Below, piece by piece: positions 1-8,064 of a DNA stretch of 64,000 nucleotides. Position 1 is the first letter of the stretch; every line of letters begins with the position of its first letter. A program made the position numbers and the translations under genes. The stretch is from Bin5 sp965261695 (GTDB lineage Bacteria > Chloroflexota > Anaerolineae > Caldilineales > Caldilineaceae). The stretch spans positions 5,084,001 to 5,148,000 of the forward strand of contig OZ253474.1 in the NCBI GenBank assembly GCA_965261695.1, written 5' to 3'. The notes under the pieces are model-generated. The model saw only the letters and a list, made by a program, of their open reading frames with translations, did no database searches and was not told the origin of the DNA.

Positions 1-989
1 TCCCCGGAACGCAGGACGGCTAAAGCCCCGTTGGCCTCTTCCATAGGGAAAGTCTGGGTCACGATCGACCTGATCTTGCCGGCCGCCATCAACCGAGAGA
101 CGTCGATCAGATCCTGCTTGCGCCCCGCGCGCGTGCCGACGATCTCCAACTCGTTCTGCGCCAGGTATTTCCCTTCCACCGGGTAGTGATCGGGCGTATA
201 GCCGACGATGACCAGACGCCCGCCGTGGCGCAGCGAGTTGATGCCGGCGCCCATCGTCTCTGTCTGGCCCACGATATCGATTACGCAGTCAACACCCAGT
301 CCGTCGGTGCGCGCGCGGACGGCTGCGGGGATGTCCAGCTTGCTTGGGTTGAGAACTTCGTCCGCTCCGAGTTGGCGCGCCCACTTTGCCTTGGTTTCCG
401 ACAGTTCAACCGCGAAAACGCGCGCCCCGGCAGCTTTGGCCAGCTGGACCGCCATCGATCCCACGCCTCCCACGCCGATGATCAGCACGCTCTCGCCCAG
501 GCGTAGTCTGGCGCGATCCACTGCATGGAAGGCCGTCATGCCGGCGTCGCAACAGACCGCGCTGTCCGGCCACGACACCTGCTCGGAAACGCGCACCAAC
601 TGGCGCGCGGGGATGTTCACATATTCGGCATAGCCGCCGTGTCGAACCTTCGCGCCCAGCACGCCGCCCATGTTGACACAGATCTGTTCCCGGAAGCTGC
701 GGCAGGGAAGACACTCTCCACAGGTGGTGAAATTGTAGATAATTACCCGGTCGCCTGGCACGAACTCTGTGACCAGTTCGCCGGCCTCGACCACAATTCC
801 GGCCACCTCGTGTCCAATGATGAAGGGCAGTTCAGGCGTGTAGCCGAAGCCGTCCAAAAGTTTCAGGTCGGTGCCGTCGATCCCGCAGGCCATGATCTGC
901 ACCAGAACTTCATCCGGTTTGGGCGTGGGCGTCTCCACCTCCTGCCATTGTAGCGGCTGCTTGAATGCGCGCAGTATGGCCGCTTTCAT
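1..989 (-). CDS. Zinc-dependent alcohol dehydrogenase (MDR family), 3' end off window
   Basis: The frame opens at an ATG (positions 987-989) and stays open to the window edge, so the C-terminus is missing; about 329 codons are visible. It is a medium-chain dehydrogenase that should oxidise an alcohol or polyol with NAD(P). Visible hallmarks are an N-terminal CGIDGTD zinc-ligand segment near residue 35, GHEVAG near residue 60, the structural-zinc pattern CGECLPC followed by a fourth Cys near residues 90-105, and the dinucleotide-binding GVGGVG near residue 170. It leads or ends a minus-strand run with the TIM-barrel isomerase and the BKACE enzyme, which suggests a role in sugar or polyol breakdown. 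The substrate cannot be deduced. Confidence 0.9.
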   Translation of the reverse strand, partial: MKAAILRAFKQPLQWQEVETPTPKPDEVLVQIMACGIDGTDLKLLDGFGYTPELPFIIGHEVAGIVVEAGELVTEFVPGDRVIIYNFTTCGECLPCRSFREQICVNMGGVLGAKVRHGGYAEYVNIPARQLVRVSEQVSWPDSAVCCDAGMTAFHAVDRARLRLGESVLIIGVGGVGSMAVQLAKAAGARVFAVELSETKAKWARQLGADEVLNPSKLDIPAAVRARTDGLGVDCVIDIVGQTETMGAGINSLRHGGRLVIVGYTPDHYPVEGKYLAQNELEIVGTRAGRKQDLIDVSRLMAAGKIRSIVTQTFPMEEANGALAVLRSG

Positions 990-1055
990 GTTGAAGCCTC
1001 CTGATTGTTCGTGTCGCGCCTGAAGGACCCGCCGCGACCTTGAAGCTGGAAACCG

Positions 1056-1904
1056 TCAGCCTCGTTCGAAAATGCCTTCCAGGAACTCTTTGCCGTCGGC
1101 CAGCACCTGCCTTGGATTGTCGGGATAACCCCACGCCATCGCCTCGTACTCGACCGATATGTAGCCTGAGAAGCCGTTGTCGATCATCGCGTTGATCAGA
1201 GCGCCGAAATCGACATCGCCCTCGCCCAGCGGCGGAAAGCCGAAGTTCTCGCGATCGCCGCGCGCGTCCTTGGCGTGCATGTGCTTCACGCGTTCGCCCA
1301 GCGCCAAGTAGGCGTCCAGCACCGAATCGCCGCGTACATGGTAATGGGCCGGGTCAAACAGAACGCCGAGACCTTCAAGGCCGTCGCTATCCAGGAGCCG
1401 CTGCAAACGCGCCAAGCTGTGCACCAACGAGCCGTAGGGACTTGCCGCCTCGATCAGGATCATCACGCCCAGGCGTTCGCCCTCCGCAGCCAGTTCGCGC
1501 ATCGCCGCCAAGCACCACTCCCAGTAGGTGCTCTCCCAGCCATAGAACAGCTTCACGCCGCAGCCGCTGATCACGTACGGGACCTCCAAATCGGCGGCCA
1601 AATGCAGCGCGCCGCGAATGAACTCAACGTTTTCGCGCCTTACTTCCGGAGCGCCGTGGATCACATTCGTGTGCGCGTTCAGCGCGCCGATGGCGATGCC
1701 CGCCTGCCGCGCGTAGTCGCGCACCGCGCGGCGTCGGCCCGCGTCGGCCGCGGAACTCATGTGCGGCTTGGGAGGTGGAATGAAGGGCGGCGCCAACTCC
1801 AGGCTGATGTCGATCGCCTGGTAGCCGTGTTCGACAAGGATATCCATCGACTGTTCGACGCTGTAGGTGTGCAAGAGACCGGAATTGCAGCTTAGACCTT
1901 TCAT
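1056..1904 (-). CDS. Sugar phosphate isomerase/epimerase (xylose isomerase-like TIM barrel)
   Basis: A 282-residue protein of the usual size for the AP_endonuc_2/xylose-isomerase-like family. The metal-binding strand ends are readable: IEAASPYG (Glu), LFDPAHYHVRG (Asp/His), HMHAKDARG (His-x-His) and a C-terminal SVEYE (Glu). Members isomerise or epimerise sugars and sugar derivatives; the substrate is not predictable. It starts MKGLSCNSG at an ATG and lies 66 bases downstream of the alcohol dehydrogenase start on the same strand, with the BKACE gene upstream, so the three genes are probably co-transcribed. Confidence 0.85.
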   Translation of the reverse strand: MKGLSCNSGLLHTYSVEQSMDILVEHGYQAIDISLELAPPFIPPPKPHMSSAADAGRRRAVRDYARQAGIAIGALNAHTNVIHGAPEVRRENVEFIRGALHLAADLEVPYVISGCGVKLFYGWESTYWEWCLAAMRELAAEGERLGVMILIEAASPYGSLVHSLARLQRLLDSDGLEGLGVLFDPAHYHVRGDSVLDAYLALGERVKHMHAKDARGDRENFGFPPLGEGDVDFGALINAMIDNGFSGYISVEYEAMAWGYPDNPRQVLADGKEFLEGIFERG

Positions 1905-1952
1905 GGCTCCTCCAACTGCGCAACCTGTATCGCAACTCAGTATCGACTGCGG

Positions 1953-2876
1953 CTACTGAATGGGCGGCAACCCCACGATCCCACGCGCCTCCGACGGCGA
2001 GGCAATCTCCCTACCGATCTCGCGTGCGATGCGTACCGCCTTCTCCACCAACTCCGCGTTAGTCTTGGCATAGACGCCGTCCTCGATGAACGGGCAGTCT
2101 TCCATGCCGATGCGCACGTGGCCGCCGATTGCGATCGTATGCGCCACCATCGACCAGTAATTGGGGGGATCCATGCAACTCATGCTGAAGTTGGCGCGCG
2201 GCGGCAGATTGTCCACCATGTATTGGAGCGCCTTGGCCGATGGCGGGGTCCAGCCCTGCCCGTCCCAGCCGAAGAACAGCGTCAGCCACAGCGGTTCCGG
2301 CAGCAAGTCCTTCTCGATCTCGCGCACGCCGTCCTCGGTCCAGAAATCGCCGGCGCGGATCTTGCCGATCGCCCAGTATGCCCCCGTATTGAAACACTCA
2401 ATCTCCTGTTTGACGCCATGCTTCTTGGCCAGGCTCGAGTACATTCTGAGTTCCGGTATGGGGTGGATCGAGTAGATAGGCACGGGTTGGTAGTCGGCGT
2501 CCGGCTGGAAGTACTCATCGTGCGAGTTGAAGTTGATCGAACTCATGTCGGGCTTCAACTCGCGCCACAACTCCAGCTTCTGTTCCAGGCGCATACTGGC
2601 GAGTCCAAATTGCACGATCGGCTCGCCCGCGTCGCGCACCCTGTCGGTGATGTCGCGCCAGCCTTCGACATCGGGGATCGACAGCTGCTTGCCGTCCGGC
2701 TGGATGACCGGATCCGACGTGTACTTGCCATGTGTGTGAACGATGGTCGCGCCCGCGTTCATGGCGCGGATGTACTCCTCCGCGACCCCTTTCGTGTCGC
2801 TGCAATGCGTCAGGTATGGATTGCGGGGATACGACCCCGCTGAATCGGTGGTCGAGGTGATAACGAGTTTTTCCAT
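1953..2876 (-). CDS. BKACE family (3-keto-5-aminohexanoate cleavage protein, DUF849)
   Basis: A 307-residue TIM-barrel protein. The family condenses a beta-keto acid with acetyl-CoA to release acetoacetate and a CoA ester. The zinc-binding HxH is visible as VHTHGKY near residue 48, and the later Glu ligand sits in RIGMEDCPF near residue 255. KLVITSTTDSAG near the N-terminus and GLPPIQ at the C-terminus are also consistent. The beta-keto acid used cannot be read from sequence, because family members differ widely. Its position beside a sugar isomerase-like gene suggests degradation of a carbohydrate- or carnitine-like compound, which is inference. Confidence 0.88.
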   Translation of the reverse strand: MEKLVITSTTDSAGSYPRNPYLTHCSDTKGVAEEYIRAMNAGATIVHTHGKYTSDPVIQPDGKQLSIPDVEGWRDITDRVRDAGEPIVQFGLASMRLEQKLELWRELKPDMSSINFNSHDEYFQPDADYQPVPIYSIHPIPELRMYSSLAKKHGVKQEIECFNTGAYWAIGKIRAGDFWTEDGVREIEKDLLPEPLWLTLFFGWDGQGWTPPSAKALQYMVDNLPPRANFSMSCMDPPNYWSMVAHTIAIGGHVRIGMEDCPFIEDGVYAKTNAELVEKAVRIAREIGREIASPSEARGIVGLPPIQ

Positions 2877-2919
2877 GATCTTCCTCTCATTGAGTTTTGC
2901 ATCCTACTCCGTATCGACC

Positions 2920-3190
2920 TCATGACTGCGGCGAATCCACGTAGGCGATCCCTTGCAGTTCCAGCCGGTCGGCAAAATGGCATGCGACATGATGGCCCGG
3001 CGTCAACTCAGTCTACTCCGAAACGTCAGTCTTGCAAACACCTTCAAAATAGCGGCAGCGCGGGTGGAAGACGCAGCCGGGGGGCGCATTGGCCGGATCG
3101 GTAGGCTCGCCCTCCAGGTTCAGGCGCTGCATCGTATGGTGGGGGATTGGGGCGCGGCACAGCCGAGAGCAGCGCTTCACTGTAGGGATG
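2920..3190 (-). pseudogene. Remnant of oligopeptide/dipeptide ABC ATPase C-terminus (oppF/dppF-like)
   Basis: Reading the minus strand, HPYSEALLSAVPRPNP is the conserved start of the oligopeptide-ATPase C-terminal (oligo_HPY) region. After a frameshift near position 3135 the sequence resumes as LEGEPTDPANAPPGC, FHPRCRYF and VCKTDVSE. An in-frame TAG follows, and the tail continues TPGHHVACHFADRLELQG to a TGA at 2920-2922. Only the last ~90 codons exist; the rest is cut off exactly where the IS3-type end begins at about 3191. It is clearly non-functional, probably truncated by the insertion and decayed afterwards. Confidence 0.85.
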
Positions 3191-3269
3191 TGAGCTTGGC
3201 CCCAAAAACTGGACCACGAGCTAAGGTGTATAATGGAGTAACTCAGCAAGCAAGTGGAGGGACAGTTTC

Positions 3270-3563
3270 ATGGTCAAGAAACGGCGGCGGCACACGGCAG
3301 CCTACAAGTTCCGCGTTGCGCTGGAAGCGCTTGAAGGCAGCAAGACGATTAGCCAGTTATCGAGTGAACACGAGATTCATGCCAACCTGATTAGGGCCTG
3401 TAAACGACAGTTGCTGGAAAGCGGGCCCGACGTCTTCGCTAGCAATGGCGAGCGCAGGCGACGGGAGCAGGAGGCCCAGGAAGCAGAACTCTATGAACAG
3501 ATCGGGCGGCTCAAGATGAGACTTGAGTGGCTGAAAGAGAAAGTTGCCCGCTTCGATTCGTGA
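3270..3563 (+). CDS. IS3-family transposase OrfA
   Basis: A 97-residue protein with the typical OrfA layout. A basic start (MVKKRRRHTAAYKF) leads into a helix-turn-helix (ISQLSSEHEIHANLIRAC), then a leucine-zipper-like coiled coil (LYEQIGRLKMRLEWLKEKV) and the family ending ARFDS. OrfA binds the element ends and regulates transposition, and it makes the OrfAB transposase through a -1 frameshift. The frame relation to the OrfB remnant is indeed -1. Without OrfB it should be transposition-deficient. Confidence 0.88.
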   Translation: MVKKRRRHTAAYKFRVALEALEGSKTISQLSSEHEIHANLIRACKRQLLESGPDVFASNGERRRREQEAQEAELYEQIGRLKMRLEWLKEKVARFDS

Positions 3564-3727
3564 GAGGATGGAAGATCGACATTGAAGAGCCGGTTGTGAG
3601 TGTACGCCGCCAGTGTGAACTGCCCGGTCTCAACCGCTCCTCCTTCTACTATCAAGCGACGCCTGAGCCAGCGCTGAATCTGCATCTCATGCGCCTGTTC
3701 GCAAAGCTGAGTGAATTGGAGAGTTGA
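3564..3727 (+). pseudogene. IS3-family transposase OrfB, N-terminal fragment
   Basis: In the -1 frame relative to OrfA, the stretch EEPVVSVRRQCELPGLNRSS then FYYQATPEP matches the start of IS3-family OrfB. The frame closes with TGA at about 3727 after FAKLSELES, which is unrelated to the family. All of the integrase-core catalytic residues are missing. It is a dead fragment. Confidence 0.8.
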
Positions 3728-3924
3728 TTGCGTGAACAGTGCGCGCAGATTGTGTATAATGCAAACATAGCAGCGCAAAATTTGGTTCTCTGTTAACTTG
3801 GATTCAACACGACACTCGCCCATGCGACCCTTGACGGCCAGTTCAGGCGGACGGAGCGCCATGCCAGTTACGTTTTCGGCAGCAATCGCACAAGCCCCGC
3901 CCTCCACTGAAAGGGGATCACACA

Positions 3925-4386
3925 GTGCCAATTCTGATTGTCGTTATCCTGTTTGGCTGTGTAATCGGCATCGCCCTGGCCCTGATTATGCTCTCCTTGC
4001 AAAGAACCAGCAGACGCGTCTTAGAGCAGTTCAAGGTCAAGCTCGACGATGCCAATTTGATTGTGAACGAGGGACGACCTCCCGATTCGTGGGTTGAACC
4101 CTTCCGAAATCGGGTGGAAGAGGCGTTCTCGGGCTCCCGCCAGGGGGCGCCTCGTCGCGTGTCGCCCGGGAATGAATCTCTCGAACGAGTCGGGGAACGC
4201 GCGAGGAAGCGCTGCCTGAAGAAGCTCAAGCAGTTAATCAAGTTTATGGAGATGGGGCAGTTCTATGACAGTGAGCAGACCCGCGAGACAGTTTTGAAAT
4301 CGCTCAGGAGCGAATACGACAGATGGGCGTCCCGCAGTGGAATAAAACTGCTCATGGACGAAGGCGTCGAAAGCGGTGACAACTGA
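3925..4386 (+). CDS. Hypothetical membrane-anchored protein
   Basis: A 153-residue protein starting at GTG 3925, with a purine-rich GAAAGGGGA about 9 bases upstream. Residues 2-25 (PILIVVILFGCVIGIALALI) form one hydrophobic segment. The rest is charged and predicted cytoplasmic: RRVLEQFKVKLDDA, a basic middle, and a helix-rich C-terminus (RCLKKLKQLIKFMEMG). I recognise no family. It lies alone between the IS remnant and the convergent SDR gene. Confidence 0.5.
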   Translation: MPILIVVILFGCVIGIALALIMLSLQRTSRRVLEQFKVKLDDANLIVNEGRPPDSWVEPFRNRVEEAFSGSRQGAPRRVSPGNESLERVGERARKRCLKKLKQLIKFMEMGQFYDSEQTRETVLKSLRSEYDRWASRSGIKLLMDEGVESGDN

Positions 4387-4503
4387 TTGGAGGAGTGAGA
4401 CGCCTTGAGCTCAGCATTGGTTTCAGCGTGAAGCAAGCGATTCTTGCCAAAAGGCTGCAATTGCTCTCCATACGCAATTTAACATTCGCAATACTCCTAT
4501 CCT

Positions 4504-5334
4504 CTACCACATCACCCAGCCGCCGGAGTTGATGTCCTGACCGGTCATGTTGGCCGCATCGTCAGACGCCAGGAAGACGGCAATCGCAGCCGCGTCCTCC
4601 GAACCCGCGCCGCGTTCGACAAAGCCTTCATCCGCGCTCCAGCGCCCGGCAAGGATCGCGTTCGCAGGCTGTACATGGTAGCGGCTGCGAACCCCTTCCT
4701 CGTCAAATGTTTCAACCCGGTACGCGGCGCGCGCCCGTTCCAATTCAACGCCCCGCTCCTCGTGCGAGCCGGGGCAGATGGCGTTGACAGTGATGTTGTA
4801 GCGGCCTACGTCGGCGGCCAACGTGCGGGTGAAACCGATCACGCCCATCTTTGAAGTTGCGTAAGGGGTCCGGTGCGTAAGCGGCTGCTTCCCTGTGCCG
4901 GAACTGAAATTGATGATGCGGCCGTTGCGCTTGCGGACCATCTCCGGCAGCGCGTATTTGCAACCGAGAAAGACCGAATCGAGATTGACCGCAATCGTCT
5001 CCTGCCATGCGGCCAGGCTAATCTGCCAGACATCCTCGGTCGGGCCGGCAATGCCCACGACATTGACAAGTATGTCAATCGTGCCCAAGTGGTCGATCGT
5101 CTCCTGCACCAACTGCCGCACAGGTTCTTCCTGCGATACGTCGGTCTGAAAGCAGAGCGCTTGCCCTCCAGCGTCGCGAATCCGGTTTCCAACCTTCGCT
5201 TGCAACTGCGCAACTGGGATGACATCACAGATTGAGACCGCGGCCCCCTCCCCGGCAAATCGTATCGCGACCGCCTCGCCATGTCCCCGCCCTGCCCCTG
5301 TTACCAGAGCCACCTTCCCGTCCAGCCTGCCCAT
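4504..5334 (-). CDS. SDR family NAD(P)-dependent oxidoreductase
   Basis: A 276-residue classical short-chain dehydrogenase. The cofactor motif TGAGRGHG is at residues 12-19, the catalytic Ser is in INFSSGTG, and the catalytic YATSK follows about 12 residues later. The usual NNAG stabilising motif is replaced by VNVVGIAG. The C-terminus SGGWVMW follows the typical NMTGQDINSGG cofactor/substrate loop. The protein is slightly longer than the usual 250 residues because of a loop around ERARAAYRVETFDEEG. It sits upstream of the enolase-superfamily gene in reverse-complement space (67-base gap), so a shared sugar-acid pathway is likely. The substrate is unknown. Confidence 0.9.
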   Translation of the reverse strand: MGRLDGKVALVTGAGRGHGEAVAIRFAGEGAAVSICDVIPVAQLQAKVGNRIRDAGGQALCFQTDVSQEEPVRQLVQETIDHLGTIDILVNVVGIAGPTEDVWQISLAAWQETIAVNLDSVFLGCKYALPEMVRKRNGRIINFSSGTGKQPLTHRTPYATSKMGVIGFTRTLAADVGRYNITVNAICPGSHEERGVELERARAAYRVETFDEEGVRSRYHVQPANAILAGRWSADEGFVERGAGSEDAAAIAVFLASDDAANMTGQDINSGGWVMW

Positions 5335-5401
5335 AGTTGACCTTGCTCCCTGCGAAAATCGCTCACTCAGCGCAATGCGGGAGAGCTGTTTCCCCTCTCC
5401 T

Positions 5402-6523
5402 CTACGAATGTCTCTTTACGACCGCCTCATCCAACTCCACGCCCAGGCCCGGCCCGCTCGGCGGGATCACGTAGCCCTTCTCGAAGCGGATCGGCTCCTT
5501 GAAGATCTCCTGATGGAGGTCGGTCCCGTTGTACTCCTGGATCAGGAAATTTGGCGAGCAGGTATCAAGCTGAACGGCTGCCGCGGCCGCCACCGGCCCG
5601 CAGTACATATGCGGCGCGATCATGGCGTAGTGCGCCTCGGCCATCCCAGCGATTTTCTTCGACTCCAGGATGCCGCCGCACTGCCCCACATCCAACTGGA
5701 TGATCTGCGCTGCCTGTTTCTTGAGCAGTTCGGCAAACTCGAACTTGGTAACCAGCCGCTCGCCCGTGGCGATGGGGATGCTCGTATGCGCGGCCACACG
5801 CGCCATCTCGTCAATGTTTTCAGGCGGAACAGGCTCCTCGAACCAGAACGGATCGAACTCCTCCAGCATCTTGGCGACGCGGATTGCGCCGGCGGTGCTG
5901 AACTGCCCGTGCGTGCCAATGCCGATCTCCAGGTCGTCGCCAACCGCGTCGCGAATGCACCGGAAAATTTTGGCCACGTGGCGAATCGTCTTCAGCGAGA
6001 AGTCGCGCGGCTGGGGCATCAAGGGCTGGAAGGGATCAAACTTGCAGGCTGTGTTCCCCTCTTCAACCAGCTGGGCCGCGATCTCCCCGGCCTTCTCCGG
6101 TTCTTCCCAGATGCCTTCCGACGGCATGTAGGCGTATGCACGCAGTTTGTCGTGGCAACGCCCGCCCAGCAGATTGTAGATCGGCTGTCCGGTCGCCTTG
6201 CCGATAATGTCCCAGCAGGCCATTTCGATCGCGCTCAGCGCCGGGGTCGTGTCCAGGCCGGGATGACGATAGTCGTGCCGCGCGGCGTAGATCGTCTGCC
6301 ACAGCTTTTCGACATCAAAGGGGCTTGCCCCGACCACAAACTGCTCGCCCAGGTCCTTGATCAACCTGACCTGCGCGTCCAGATTCTTTGCATTGCCCGA
6401 GGGCCGCTCGCCCAAGCCGACGATGCCCTCGTCGGTGATCAGCTGCACGAACAGCCACAGGCTGCCGCCGCGATAGGGCGGAACATTCCTGATAACAATC
6501 GTTTCTATCTCAACGATTTTCAT
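5402..6523 (-). CDS. Enolase superfamily (mandelate racemase/muconate lactonizing) dehydratase-like protein
   Basis: A 373-residue protein of typical length with an N-terminal capping domain (MKIVEIETIVIRN) and a TIM barrel. It resembles galactonate-dehydratase-like members. WFEEPVPPEN supplies the second metal ligand, IATGERL the third, and APHMYCGP the catalytic His. At the place where relatives have D-x-H-G (the first metal-binding Asp) it reads IGIGTHGQ, so the Asp is Gly while the His is kept. These enzymes usually dehydrate aldonic or uronic acids. Whether this one is active with an altered metal site is open. Confidence 0.88.
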   Translation of the reverse strand: MKIVEIETIVIRNVPPYRGGSLWLFVQLITDEGIVGLGERPSGNAKNLDAQVRLIKDLGEQFVVGASPFDVEKLWQTIYAARHDYRHPGLDTTPALSAIEMACWDIIGKATGQPIYNLLGGRCHDKLRAYAYMPSEGIWEEPEKAGEIAAQLVEEGNTACKFDPFQPLMPQPRDFSLKTIRHVAKIFRCIRDAVGDDLEIGIGTHGQFSTAGAIRVAKMLEEFDPFWFEEPVPPENIDEMARVAAHTSIPIATGERLVTKFEFAELLKKQAAQIIQLDVGQCGGILESKKIAGMAEAHYAMIAPHMYCGPVAAAAAVQLDTCSPNFLIQEYNGTDLHQEIFKEPIRFEKGYVIPPSGPGLGVELDEAVVKRHS

Positions 6524-7296
6524 GACGTTTCCTTAGCTGTTGCTAACGTGCGGATCCCTTGTGAACCGGCGGGCCCTCCTGTGAAAGTCCGAACCGTAGT
6601 TCGCCTGAAGTGGATGACAATGCGATATAGCAACGAAGTAGAGGCTTAGGACCGGAGCGGTGGTGACGGGTCCGCCTTCGAGTTTCACGGACTCCTGCCA
6701 GCGCCAGCGTCCAGGAACTCCAATATACAAGAGCGGTCCGGCCGTGTCAATCGTAAAAGATTCGAGGTGAGTAACCTTGTTGTTTTGGTCTAGCCTGTGC
6801 CGATTTCCCATTGCGGTCAGGCCCTCAGTATATTGCTGAACCTGTAAGGGTGCATTCCAGATTATTGTGCGTCGAGTAAAGCCAAGCGGTTGAAGCAGTT
6901 GAGGCCAGGTATGACTGAGCGGAGTCGTGCGGAGTGCAGGCATCGCCAGGGGATCCCCTTTGGTCTTCACAACCCCTTCTCCTCGTCTACGCCCTTTCAT
7001 CTTAACGAAAAACTGGGATGCACCCATGCAAGGGAAGCGCGCGTCGGCGCTGAGCAGTTGGGCTGCGCTCTTTCCGCCCGCGCACCACGATTTACAGCAT
7101 TGCAGTCACTCTGAGTACTGAAAACGCACAAAACGCACAGATTGGCGTTCGTTGAGACACTGTTGAAGTTCCAGTATCGGCGCCTCGCGCGGGTGAATCC
7201 AAGAATGGGGGCGGAATTTCGGCTGCGTCCGGGTTTCTGAACCGTTTGCAGGCGACGTGCGGGGCGCGCAGGTCAGGTGTGCCATGTAAGCAGTTA

Positions 7297-7453
7297 CGAG
7301 CGTTTGCGAGCGTGTTCGAGCGCGCCAGGTCGCGTTTAGTCGCGTTTAGTCGCGCCAATTTTTTTTTCGTGTTCGGACACGTTCGGGCACGTTTGGGCGT
7401 GTTCTTTCGTCATTTCTCGTCATTTCTCGTCATTCTTCGTCATTCTTCGTCCC
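7297..7453 (+). repeat. Array of drifting 10-bp tandem repeats
   Basis: About fifteen consecutive ~10-base units change gradually: CGAGCGTTTG, CGAGCGTGTT, CGAGCGCGCC, GTCGCGTTTA twice, CGTGTTCGGA, CACGTTCGGG, CACGTTTGGG, CGTGTTCTTT, CGTCATTTCT twice, then CGTCATTCTT twice. A T-run separates the G-rich and T-rich halves. The near-constant period equals about one DNA helical turn. The function is unknown; it may be simple slippage or a phased protein-binding or bending site. Confidence 0.7.
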
Positions 7454-7743
7454 AAAATGGCTTTTTCGGGAATGGCGGGCAACGGGCGGTTGCGGCACTG
7501 GCTGGGCAGGGAGGGCAGCAGTTTGCTGCGCGTGGCTCCCCCGCGCAGGGAGCAGGCTGGGCAAAATGGCATGGCATTCATTTGAAATCGGTAAACAGTT
7601 GCGGCAGGGCCGCGGCTGCGCTCGTTCGTCTTGCGCACAAGTGTACTACAAAAGCGGGGCGTTTGCAGTTGCTGGAGATTCCAGGGTGCATCTCGGAATG
7701 GGAGAGCGTTTCTGAGTTGCTTTGAAGGGCAGGACTCGCAGCA

Positions 7744-7897
7744 GTTGTCTGAACTGTGGTTCAGGCAGTCAGTATGCTGGAGACAGTTGACGGCAGCGGC
7801 TCAGGCGGCGTCTTCGTTGACGAGAATCAGGCGTGTTGCGGTTCGATTCTGGCGACAGGCAACCTGCATCTGTCACCCATTGGAGCAGTTCTTCAAC
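7744..7897 (-). repeat. Degenerate copy of the dispersed ~168-bp element
   Basis: In the minus orientation this copy retains GTTGTCTGAACTGTG at one end, the internal CGTTGACGAGAATCAGGCG and CAACCTGCATCTGTCACCC blocks, and a terminal CTTCAAC. These correspond in order to the conserved blocks of the 168-bp element seen intact at 29232, 50420 and 63047. It is more diverged than the others, and its boundaries are approximate. Confidence 0.6.
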
Positions 7898-8064
7898 AGG
7901 CGCGGGAGCCGAAACCGGCTGCGGGCGAGAGGCCCGCGATCGCAGGGGCACGTTCCCCAAAAATTTGGGATGCACCCACCTGTAATTGCCCTTAGACAAA
8001 CCTATAGCACTGTGTTAGCGTTGACACGTCTCTTTCAAAAAAAACGGAGAAAGTCGAGACTCAA

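Larger units (their letters stand above)
3191..3728 (+). mobile_element. Truncated IS3-family insertion sequence
   Basis: The left end begins TGAGCTTGGCCCCAAAAA, of the kind found at IS3-family termini, and is followed by OrfA and the first ~50 codons of OrfB in the -1 frame. OrfB stops being recognisable after NLHLMRLF, and the DDE catalytic region and right end are absent. The element is therefore a defective 5' remnant. A promoter-like TATAAT lies at 3228-3233, ahead of OrfA. The right boundary is approximate. Confidence 0.8.
6524..8064. other. 1.5-kb region without a convincing gene
   Basis: Several open frames cross this stretch on both strands, but none has a recognisable domain, ribosome-binding site or consistent codon use. 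It contains a 10-bp-period repeat array (7297-7453), a degenerate copy of the dispersed 168-bp element (7744-7897), and two copies of TGGGATGCACCCA-type sequence (near 7016 and 7969). The region lies between the divergently transcribed dehydratase gene and the glycosidase-like gene, so promoters for both should be inside it, but none could be placed with confidence. Confidence 0.5.

Noticed and set aside
3491..3931. A 146-codon minus-strand frame through the IS remnant
   Set aside because: Mostly antisense to OrfA/OrfB; the remaining part has no recognisable similarity.
6533..7027. A 164-codon minus-strand open frame upstream of the dehydratase
   Set aside because: No domain, no ribosome site, composition not protein-like; it overlaps the expected promoter region.
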